Below are positions 57,620 to 64,000 of a DNA stretch of 64,000 nucleotides, piece after piece (positions within the stretch are counted from its first letter, which is position 1; each line of letters starts with the position of its first letter). The notes under the pieces are model-generated. The model saw only the letters and a program-made list of their open reading frames with translations. It searched no databases and was not told where the DNA came from. Position numbers and translations under genes: made by a program. Source of the stretch: Pseudomonadota bacterium. GTDB lineage: Bacteria > Pseudomonadota > Alphaproteobacteria > Rhizobiales > Xanthobacteraceae. The DNA is taken from assembly GCA_018240595.1 (NCBI GenBank), contig JAFEFL010000025.1, positions 329,326-393,325 of the forward strand, read 5' to 3'.

Positions 57620-59055
57620 TGCAGCCGGTCTCCGATCAGATAATCGAGCGCGAGATCGAGATTGATGTGCGGAATGCCGTCGACCGGCGCCGGATCGATC
57701 AGCGGCGGCTCGAACACCGGCACGTCGAGGAATGGCGTGCCCCATTGATCGGGCCGCGGCGGCCGCACCGGCACTTCGCCGCTCAGGAACTTTGCCTGTT
57801 TCGCCGCGCCGACCTTGCGGCCGACCACGACCTCGACGTCGCGGCCGTCGACCTGCTGCGTCGCCTCGACCGTCGAGGCGACCGAGGCGATCGACATCAC
57901 GTCGATATCGGCATCGCGGCCGCGCGCCGACAACACCGGCAGCGCCGCCATATGACGCAGCAGCATGCTCATGTGCTCGCGCTGGCTGTCCGGGATATGG
58001 TCGGCCTTGGTGGCGGCGAACAGCACCTTCTCGACGCGCGAGGCGCCGATGAGCCGCGTCAGGATGTTGTGCTGGCCGTAGCGGAAGCTTTGCAGGATGG
58101 CTTCGGTGGCGAGCCGCGTGTCCTCGAAGGCCTCGCGGCCGGCGAGCAGCGCGCCGAGCACGTCGACCAGCACGATCTGCCGCGCATAGTTGCGGAAATA
58201 GCCGTCGTAGAATTTCTCGACCACCTCGCGCTTGTAAACCTCGTAGCGCTCGGCCATCAGCGCGCCGAGCGAGCCGGTGGCAAAGCGATCGGCGCCGTCC
58301 GGCACATCGAGCGGCGCGAACCACAGATAGGGCGCATCGGCCAGCACGCCGGGACGCACGAAGCGGCCGGGCTGGAGATAGCTCAGGCCGTGCTGGTCGC
58401 GCGCGGTGACGAGCAGCGCGCGGTAAAGGTCGTGCGCTTCCTTGGCGACCGCTTCGCTGGACGCCTCCGAGGCCGCGTGATCGCCGATGAAAGAAAAGAA
58501 GTCGCGCGACAGATTGGCGCGCAGGCCGCGCTTCCACAGCGCCAAGGTCGTGCGCGACCACTCGGCATAGCTCTGCGACAGCAGCGGCAGGTCGAGCAGC
58601 CACTCGCCCGGATAATCGACGATGCGCAGCTTCAAGGTCGCGGCGTGGCCGCTGATCTGGCCGAGCACCTGACCGATCAGGCCAGTCGGGGCGAAGCGGA
58701 TATCGACGCCGATCTCGGAAATGTCCGCGGTCGGCTCCGGCCACACCGCCGGCGTGCCGGCCATGGCCTCGATATTGGCGGCATAGGGAAAGCGCGGCAA
58801 CGTATGCGCGCGCGCCGGCTCGAGTTGCGCCGCCAGCAGGCGGCCCTCGCCGACCGCCTTGAGCAGCGGCATGCGGTTCGGGTTATGCAGCGCCGACAGC
58901 AGATTGTGGACCAGCGAGGTGATGAACACCGTCTTGCCGGCGCGCGACAGGCCGGTGACGGCGAGCCACACCGTCGAGCCCTTGGCCAGCTCGGTGAGAT
59001 TGGCGCCTTCGCCGAGCCAATCCGGAATATCGCCGACAATCGGTATTCTTGCCAT
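57616..59055 (-). CDS. YcjX-family P-loop protein (DUF463)
   Basis: 479 residues from the ATG at 59055. GLSRAGKT at 35-42 is the P-loop, and IVDYPGEWLLDLPLL is a Walker B-like, G-protein-style switch motif, so it is a nucleoside-triphosphatase of the YcjX group. The frame stays open to 59088 without a better start. The gene is coupled to the YcjF-like gene by a four-base overlap, as in other proteobacteria, which suggests a cytoplasmic NTPase acting with an inner-membrane partner. Target unknown. Confidence 0.88.
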   Translation of the reverse strand: MARIPIVGDIPDWLGEGANLTELAKGSTVWLAVTGLSRAGKTVFITSLVHNLLSALHNPNRMPLLKAVGEGRLLAAQLEPARAHTLPRFPYAANIEAMAGTPAVWPEPTADISEIGVDIRFAPTGLIGQVLGQISGHAATLKLRIVDYPGEWLLDLPLLSQSYAEWSRTTLALWKRGLRANLSRDFFSFIGDHAASEASSEAVAKEAHDLYRALLVTARDQHGLSYLQPGRFVRPGVLADAPYLWFAPLDVPDGADRFATGSLGALMAERYEVYKREVVEKFYDGYFRNYARQIVLVDVLGALLAGREAFEDTRLATEAILQSFRYGQHNILTRLIGASRVEKVLFAATKADHIPDSQREHMSMLLRHMAALPVLSARGRDADIDVMSIASVASTVEATQQVDGRDVEVVVGRKVGAAKQAKFLSGEVPVRPPRPDQWGTPFLDVPVFEPPLIDPAPVDGIPHINLDLALDYLIGDRLQ

Positions 59056-59133
59056 GTCGCCTGAGCGCCCCGACGGTGGATGTGCCACGCACTCTATTAT
59101 AGATAGGGAGCGTTTGGCGTTTCAGGAGCCCCG

Positions 59134-59646
59134 ATGTCAGAGACCGCGACACTTGTACCCGCCCCTTTCGCGTCCTCGCTGATGGCGATCGAGCCGGCCT
59201 GGATCGACTACAACGGCCACCTCAACGTCGCCTACTACAATGTGCTGTTCGACCGGGCGATCGACGAGTTCTACCTGCCGCTTGGCCTCGGCCCGGACTA
59301 CCTCAAGGCGACCCACCATTCGACCATGGTGGTCGAGAGCCACGTGCGCTACCTGCGCGAGGTGCATGTGAACGCGCCACTGCGCATCACCACGCAGCTC
59401 GTCGGCTTCGATGCCAAGCGTTTCCACGTCTATCAGGAGATGTTGCACGCCGAGGAAGGCTGGTTGTCGGCGACCTGCGAGACCATGACCGTGCACGTCG
59501 ACATGACCGCCAAGAAGGTGGCGCCGTTCCCTGAAGCGGTCATGGCGGCGTTCGCCCGGATGCAGGCGGTGCATGCCGCCCTGCCCGTTCCCGCGGCGGT
59601 CGGCCGGCGAATTGCCATGCCCGGGCCCAAGGCGGCGGCGAAATAA
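59134..59646 (+). CDS. Hot-dog thioesterase family protein
   Basis: 170 residues. WIDYNGHLNVAYYNVLFDRA (about 23-42) is the 4HBT/YbgC-like active-site segment, with Asp in place of the more usual residue before NGH. VESHVRYLREVHVNAPLRI and RFHVYQEMLHAEEGWLSAT complete the hot-dog strands. It should hydrolyse an acyl-CoA; substrate unknown, and some close relatives act on carnitine-type acyl groups. It is divergent from ycjX and lies upstream of the helicase gene on the same strand, 118 bases away. Confidence 0.85.
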   Translation: MSETATLVPAPFASSLMAIEPAWIDYNGHLNVAYYNVLFDRAIDEFYLPLGLGPDYLKATHHSTMVVESHVRYLREVHVNAPLRITTQLVGFDAKRFHVYQEMLHAEEGWLSATCETMTVHVDMTAKKVAPFPEAVMAAFARMQAVHAALPVPAAVGRRIAMPGPKAAAK

Positions 59647-59764
59647 TCCACAAGCCTCGCTAAACCGCTGATTTCCGGCCGGAAACCGCCGGACATTTTG
59701 GCCGTCTGCCCTCGAAATTGCGTCCTTCGAGTGCCATCTTGGCCTTGAAGGAATCGTATTTCTG

Positions 59765-62464
59765 ATGGCCGACCCCAGACGCTTCGAACCCGCGCCCGCC
59801 CCGGCACGCCCCGCCGCCGGCGGCATCGCCGCGCGCGCGCAAGCCAAACGCGAGCTGCCCTATCTCGCCGCGCTCAATCCGGAGCAGCGGGAGGCGGTGG
59901 AGACGCTCGATGGTCCAGTGCTGGTGCTGGCCGGCGCGGGCACTGGAAAGACACGGGTTTTGACCACCCGCATCGCGCACATCCTGAACCTCGGCCGCGC
60001 TCATCCCAGTCAAATCCTGGCCGTGACCTTCACCAACAAGGCGGCGCGCGAGATGAAGGAACGCGTCGGCCAGATGGTCGGCGAGATCGTCGAGGGCATG
60101 CCCTGGCTCGGCACCTTCCACGCCATCGGCGTCAAGATTTTGCGGCGGCACGCCGAGATGATCGGCCTGAGGAGCGACTTCACCATCCTCGGCACCGACG
60201 ACCAGATCCGCCTGATCAAGCAGCTCATCGAGGCCGAGAAGATCGACGAGAAGCGCTGGCCGGCGCGCGTCTTCGCCATGATCCTGGACGGCTGGAAGAA
60301 CCGCGGCCTCACGCCCGAGCAGGTGCCGGCCGGCGAAGCCGCGTCCTTCGCCAACGGCAAGGGCAAGAAGCTGTACGCCGCCTATCAGGAACGCCTGAAG
60401 ACGCTGAACGCCGCCGACTTCGGCGACCTCTTGCTCGAATGCATCCGGCTGTTCCGCGAGCATCCGGATGTGCTGAAGCAATATCAGCAGCGCTTCAGGT
60501 TCATCCTGGTGGACGAATATCAGGACACCAACGTCGCGCAGTATTTGTGGCTCAGGTTGCTGGCGCAGATGCCGGCGCCGCCATCCACGGCCGTCATTCC
60601 GGGACGTCGCGAAGCGACGGACCCGGAATCCAGCGCTTTGCCGCCGAGCGAAGGCGTCAGTCTGGAAGATACGTGGGATGAACCTAAAGAGCTGGATTCC
60701 GGGTTGCCGCCTGCGGCGGCCCCCGGAATGACGGAAAGAAAAAACATCTGCTGCGTCGGCGACGACGACCAGTCGATCTATGGCTGGCGCGGCGCCGAGG
60801 TGGATAACATCCTGCGCTTCGATCACGATTTTCCCGGCGCCAAGGTCATCCGCCTCGAACGCAACTATCGCTCGACCGGCCACATCCTCGCCGCCGCCTC
60901 GACGCTGATCGCGCACAACGAAGGCCGCCTCGGCAAGACCTTGCACACCGAGGACGTCGACGGCGAGAAGGTCGAGGTCACCGGCGCCTGGGACTCGGAG
61001 GAAGAAGCCCGCGCCATCGGCGAAGAGATCGAGCAGATGCAGCGCGCCGCGCGCGACGAAGGCGCCGATCATCCGCTCGACGAGATCGCCATCCTGGTGC
61101 GCGCCTCGTTCCAGATGCGCGAATTCGAAGAACGCTTCATCCAGCTCGGCCTGCCCTATCGCGTCATCGGCGGCCCGCGCTTCTACGAGCGCGCCGAAAT
61201 CCGCGACGCGCTCGCTTACTTGCGCGTCATCGCACAGCCGGCCGACGACCTGGCCTTCGAGCGCATCGTCAATACGCCGAAGCGCGGCCTCGGGGACGCC
61301 ACCATCCAGATGCTGCACGACTACGCGCGCAAGCAGCGCATTCCGCTGACCGAGGCGGCGGCCATCATGTCATCCACGGATGAAATGAAGCCGAAACCGC
61401 GCAACGCGCTGCGCGCGCTGATGGAGAGCTTCGCGCGCTGGAGAAAACAAAGAGAGACGCTGCCGCATACCGAGCTCGCCGAAATCGTGCTCGACGAGAG
61501 CGGCTACACCGAGATGTGGCAGAAGGACCGCTCGGCCGACGCCGCCGGGCGCCTGGAGAACCTGAAAGAACTCGTGCGCTCGATGGAGGAATTCGAGAAC
61601 CTCGCCGGCTTCCTCGAGCACATCTCGCTGGTGATGGACACGGCCGAAGGCGACAGCGAGCAGAAGGTCAGCATCATGACGCTGCATTCCGCCAAGGGCC
61701 TGGAGTTCGACACCGTGTTCCTGCCCGGCTGGGAGGAAGGCCTGTTTCCGCATCAACGCTCGCTCGACGAACAGGGCAAGGCCGGCCTCGAGGAAGAGCG
61801 CCGCCTCGCCCATGTGGGTCTGACGCGCGCGCGCAAGCGCGCCCGCATCTATTTCGCCACGAACCGACGCGTGCACGGCCTGTGGCAGAGCAACATCCCG
61901 TCGCGCTTTCTCGACGAACTGCCGGCCGAGCATGTCGAGGTCAAGGAGCCGCCCGGCGGCACCGGCGGCTTCGGCATGTCGGGCTACGGCCCGTCGCGCT
62001 TCGACGAGATGAATTCCTTCGGCTCGAAATACTCGACGCCCGGCTGGCAGCGCGCGCAGGGCCGCCGCGGAAGTGGCGGCTTCAACGAAAACGGCGCGCC
62101 GCGCTATGTGCCGGACGGCGTGTTCAATCAGGATGAGGATTACGAGAGCGACCTCTCCCCGCGCTCCTCTTCACCTCCCCCTGGAGGGGGGAGGTCGGCG
62201 GCCCAACGGGTCCGGCCGGAGGCCGGCCCGATGGTAAACTCCGGCCGCCGGGAGGGGGTGAAGCCGCGGGCTCCATTGACCATCGAAGGCGAACTGATCG
62301 CCAAATCATCCGGCCCGGCCTCCAGCTTCAAGCCCGGCGACCGCGTGTTTCACTTGAAGTTCGGCAACGGCAACGTCACCGCCGTGGACGGCAACAAGCT
62401 GACCATCGCCTTCGACAAGGCGGGCGAAAAGCGGGTGGTGGATAGTTTTGTTGAGAGGGTTTAG
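59765..62464 (+). CDS. UvrD/PcrA-type DNA helicase with two repeat-derived insertions
   Basis: A superfamily 1A 3'-5' helicase for DNA repair. The 899 residues (typical members are near 750-850) include Walker A AGAGTGKT at 56-63, motif II VDEYQDT near 249, motif III QSIYGWRG near 337, RLERNYRST, and TLHSAKGLEFDTVFLPGWEEG. The C-terminal GDRVFHLKFGNGNVTAVDGN is the Tudor-like RNA polymerase-binding domain of PcrA/UvrD. A repeat-coded stretch of 48 residues (276-323) lies between motifs II and III, and another (about 797-835) in the linker before the Tudor domain. Both keep the frame. The gene is convergent with the reverse transcriptase gene. Confidence 0.93.
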   Translation: MADPRRFEPAPAPARPAAGGIAARAQAKRELPYLAALNPEQREAVETLDGPVLVLAGAGTGKTRVLTTRIAHILNLGRAHPSQILAVTFTNKAAREMKERVGQMVGEIVEGMPWLGTFHAIGVKILRRHAEMIGLRSDFTILGTDDQIRLIKQLIEAEKIDEKRWPARVFAMILDGWKNRGLTPEQVPAGEAASFANGKGKKLYAAYQERLKTLNAADFGDLLLECIRLFREHPDVLKQYQQRFRFILVDEYQDTNVAQYLWLRLLAQMPAPPSTAVIPGRREATDPESSALPPSEGVSLEDTWDEPKELDSGLPPAAAPGMTERKNICCVGDDDQSIYGWRGAEVDNILRFDHDFPGAKVIRLERNYRSTGHILAAASTLIAHNEGRLGKTLHTEDVDGEKVEVTGAWDSEEEARAIGEEIEQMQRAARDEGADHPLDEIAILVRASFQMREFEERFIQLGLPYRVIGGPRFYERAEIRDALAYLRVIAQPADDLAFERIVNTPKRGLGDATIQMLHDYARKQRIPLTEAAAIMSSTDEMKPKPRNALRALMESFARWRKQRETLPHTELAEIVLDESGYTEMWQKDRSADAAGRLENLKELVRSMEEFENLAGFLEHISLVMDTAEGDSEQKVSIMTLHSAKGLEFDTVFLPGWEEGLFPHQRSLDEQGKAGLEEERRLAHVGLTRARKRARIYFATNRRVHGLWQSNIPSRFLDELPAEHVEVKEPPGGTGGFGMSGYGPSRFDEMNSFGSKYSTPGWQRAQGRRGSGGFNENGAPRYVPDGVFNQDEDYESDLSPRSSSPPPGGGRSAAQRVRPEAGPMVNSGRREGVKPRAPLTIEGELIAKSSGPASSFKPGDRVFHLKFGNGNVTAVDGNKLTIAFDKAGEKRVVDSFVERV
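60591..60734. repeat. Palindromic repeat inserted in frame in the helicase gene
   Basis: 144 bases, exactly 48 codons, with outer inverted ends CCGTCATTCCGGG and CCCGGAATGACGG and inner arms CCCGGAATCC and GGATTCCGGG. It is the same family as the repeat at 54668-54769 but sits inside coding sequence. The translated segment (VIPGRREATDPESSAL ... AAPGMTE) has no helicase homology and splits conserved motifs II and III. Confidence 0.9.
62152..62264. repeat. Second repeat inserted in frame near the helicase C-terminus
   Basis: About 110 bases built on TCACCTCCCCC and GGGAGGGGGTGA ends with a CCTCCCCC/GGGGGGAGG hairpin and a GGCCGGAGGCCGGCC centre. Translated it gives a Pro/Gly/Arg-rich low-complexity stretch (SSSPPPGGGRSAAQRVR and so on). 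It is a different family from the insertion at 60591. Limits are approximate because the flanks are degenerate. Confidence 0.75.
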
Positions 62465-62536
62465 GAGGCGAGGCGCCATCGCTCTTCATTGCGGCCGAGC
62501 TTGTGCCCGCCGCGCCTTTGTCGCTCATACGGCCGC

Positions 62537-63856
62537 CTATAGCCTTTTTCCTTTAGGCCAAGAAAATGGCTTGCGATCGATTTTGGCTAGAAGCTCAACA
62601 CCCAGCACCTCGCGCTTGCCAGCATCGCTCATCGGGCCAGCTACGCTTCGATAGAGGCCAAGATATGCTCTGATCAAATCTGATATTTTCTGATCAATTT
62701 TTTCAAGCACCAACCCATCGTTACAAAATCGATAATGTTTACCCCAGCCCTGCGCCATTCCGTCAACGCGCCGAAGAACCGCAAGCAATGACTGCTCTTT
62801 CTTAATCGCAACCCCAGCACGCCGCGACCTTAACGCCTTCGCACCAGTTTCCAGCACACCGCGGATCGATGCTAGAAATCTCATCTGCGCCTTAGGCGCC
62901 GGACGAAGCAAACCATTGCTAAACTCAATTCCCAGAAACTCAAAAGGGCGTAACACGGACTGAGGCTCGCGCAGAGACTTCTCGGCGCCGAACTTCATAT
63001 TAAATTTCTTAAGATGCTTCTCGGCGAGCCTAAAGCGCGCGCCCGCGGCCTTCTTGCTTGGCGCAAATATTAAGACATCATCGATGTATCTAATACATTT
63101 GCAATCGCCCTTGTTCATTTCTAAGTCAAACTCAGCTAACAAGATATTGCCCAGCAGCGGCGACAGAGAATTCCCTTGAGCAACGCCGATGTCGTAGATC
63201 GGAAAAGCATCAGCTTTTTCTCGTAGCTCAGCGATATTTGACAGCTCGACCGAAATTGCATCTTCAAACAATCCCATAAATTGCGGATCATCAACCGCCT
63301 GAGCAATGACTGGCGTAACAATGCTTTTGGGGATTCTTGTAAAAAACTTCGAGATGTCAGCGGAAATGACAAAGTTCGCACCGGACCCAATGTGGTCGAG
63401 TGCCATCTTAATCGCGGCAGGAACAGCCGCCAGATCTCCCTCGGCCTTCTTTCGAATTCCACCAAAGCTGTAAGGCGTATGAACGTATGTAGCCAACTTC
63501 GGAACGGTCAATAAAGCTTCCAATATGGATCGCTGAATTATCCGAGACTCAACATCGGCCAGAACGATTGGACGGAAGTTCTTCGGATCTGGTCGGCCGT
63601 CATTACCCTTTTTTGGGATAGGAACGCCTTTGGCTGGCGGAAACCTGAAGGTCCCACGCGACAGCTTCCCACAAAGAGACCGAAGTCTCGTAGATGAGTC
63701 TTCCTTGAAAAGCGCTATCTCTTTTTTGACGTCATCGGATTTTGACGTCCGGGCATTCTCTTCAATTACTCGCCATGCTCTTTCAAGCGAGTGGTGGCTC
63801 CAAACCTTCTTAAGCAAAGGCGTCGACACTGTCCCCGGGTCCTGTTCGTTCGCCAC
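62537..63856 (-). CDS. Free-standing reverse transcriptase, group II-like, YIDD active site
   Basis: 439 residues from a GTG at 63856 (an in-frame TAG at 63872-63874 bounds it). RT motifs in order: NFRPIVLADVESRIIQRSIL (93-112), SADISKFF with D167 (165-172), VAQGNSLSPLLGNILL (225-240), RYIDDVLIF (256-264), KFGAEKS, and FEFLGIEF (305-312). The C-terminal LRRVDGMAQGWGKHYR (361-376) resembles the group II maturase thumb, but no endonuclease domain or intron ends are seen. GC is much lower than the neighbours (for example TTTTCTGATC-type stretches), so transfer is likely. It may belong to intron-free group II-like RTs, or to an unknown-group/defence RT lineage. No known accessory protein is in the window. 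Confidence 0.9.
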   Translation of the reverse strand: MANEQDPGTVSTPLLKKVWSHHSLERAWRVIEENARTSKSDDVKKEIALFKEDSSTRLRSLCGKLSRGTFRFPPAKGVPIPKKGNDGRPDPKNFRPIVLADVESRIIQRSILEALLTVPKLATYVHTPYSFGGIRKKAEGDLAAVPAAIKMALDHIGSGANFVISADISKFFTRIPKSIVTPVIAQAVDDPQFMGLFEDAISVELSNIAELREKADAFPIYDIGVAQGNSLSPLLGNILLAEFDLEMNKGDCKCIRYIDDVLIFAPSKKAAGARFRLAEKHLKKFNMKFGAEKSLREPQSVLRPFEFLGIEFSNGLLRPAPKAQMRFLASIRGVLETGAKALRSRRAGVAIKKEQSLLAVLRRVDGMAQGWGKHYRFCNDGLVLEKIDQKISDLIRAYLGLYRSVAGPMSDAGKREVLGVELLAKIDRKPFSWPKGKRL

Positions 63857-63871
63857 ACCCGTCCGACAGGG

Positions 63872-64000
63872 CTATCCATTCTCTGCAGAGGTGCCGGCTG
63901 GCCCTATCTGCTCATGCGTCGTCGTGACCGTGGTCGTCGACGCGCCGCCGCATCGGACCCCAAGCCCACCGGTCAAACTGCCGATCGCTGTGGCGCCCAA
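63872..64000 (-). CDS. C-terminal end of an unrecognised protein upstream of the reverse transcriptase
   Basis: An open frame enters from the right edge and ends with TAG at 63872, 15 bases before the RT start, on the same strand and in the same frame. The 42 visible residues are Gly- and Thr-rich (GSLTGGLGVRCGG, STTTVTTTHEQIG, ending TSAENG). GC is host-like, unlike the RT. It could be the end of a real gene in one operon with the RT, or chance open sequence. I cannot assign a family. Confidence 0.3.
   Translation of the reverse strand: MGATAIGSLTGGLGVRCGGASTTTVTTTHEQIGPAGTSAENG

Noticed and set aside
54530..57643. A 1037-codon open frame antisense to the flavoprotein and YcjF genes
   Set aside because: Shadow of genuine coding in the opposite strand; no recognisable motif or ribosome site.
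57620..58744. Extension of the YcjF-like gene upstream to 720 residues
   Set aside because: That region is the coding sequence of ycjX in another frame; the coupled ATG at 57619 is the natural start.
62465..63856. Complete group II intron
   Set aside because: No domain V/VI hairpin or intron boundary sequences are seen next to the RT, and no endonuclease domain is present.
62537..64000. Diversity-generating retroelement
   Set aside because: The RT motif reads QGNSLSPLLGN, not the GNLTSQ-type motif of these elements, and no template/variable repeat pair is visible.

Overview
The window looks like a chromosomal segment of a GC-rich alphaproteobacterium of the order Hyphomicrobiales, probably close to the Bradyrhizobium / Rhodopseudomonas / Pseudolabrys branch. 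This is inferred from three things: a permuted two-piece tmRNA whose tag reads ANDNYAPVAQAA, the hflK-hflC-DUF2065-degP order, and several families of palindromic repeats between genes. Most of the window is core metabolism and envelope or protein quality control. Only the right end (about 62.5-63.9 kb) looks foreign by base composition.

Layout. 0-3.4 kb: the 5' end of an LTXXQ-type periplasmic protein gene and a three-gene TRAP transporter. 3.6-5.4 kb: leuA behind a leucine-rich leader peptide. 5.6-9.2 kb: a membrane methyltransferase and a two-subunit molybdenum hydroxylase. 9.3-12.7 kb: PPK2, Nudix-like, PhzF and PdxY genes in a tight run. 12.8-15.5 kb: a NitT/TauT-type ABC importer. 15.6-20.0 kb: ilvI-ilvH-lysE-ilvC behind a promoter, a leader peptide with Ile-Ile-Ile-Leu-Val and a terminator, a textbook transcription attenuator. 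20.1-28.3 kb: four tandem chemoreceptors. 28.4-35.3 kb: divergent miaA/serB, then degP, DUF2065, hflC, hflK and an SDR gene. 35.3-37.2 kb: folA, a GNAT gene and thyA. 37.4-40.3 kb: an Mla-type lipid ABC system with a STAS-fused permease. 40.4-45.8 kb: TctAB, a split chromate transporter, a PatB-like lyase and a C26 peptidase-family protein. 45.8-51 kb: a TadG-like protein, ssrA (tmRNA), sspB, fumC and a DUF4169/ribbon-helix-helix pair. 51-59.6 kb: a large AsmA protein, a D-lactate dehydrogenase-like flavoprotein, the YcjF/YcjX pair and a thioesterase. 59.7-62.5 kb: a UvrD/PcrA helicase carrying two in-frame palindromic repeat insertions. 62.5-64 kb: a free-standing reverse transcriptase with a YIDD active site, preceded by the 3' end of an unrecognised gene.

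How the genes work together. The leu and ilv loci form most of a branched-chain amino acid supply unit, with two separate ribosome-sensing leaders. ssrA and sspB, side by side, encode the tag and the adaptor that hands tagged proteins to ClpXP. HflK/HflC and DegP handle membrane and periplasmic protein quality. ThyA and FolA form the thymidylate/folate cycle. MlaE/F/D and AsmA both belong to envelope lipid homeostasis.

The signals most worth follow-up are the reverse transcriptase, the two repeat insertions inside the helicase, the ilv attenuator and leuA leader, and the ssrA-sspB adjacency. Domain and family calls are from reading motifs; no database search was run.
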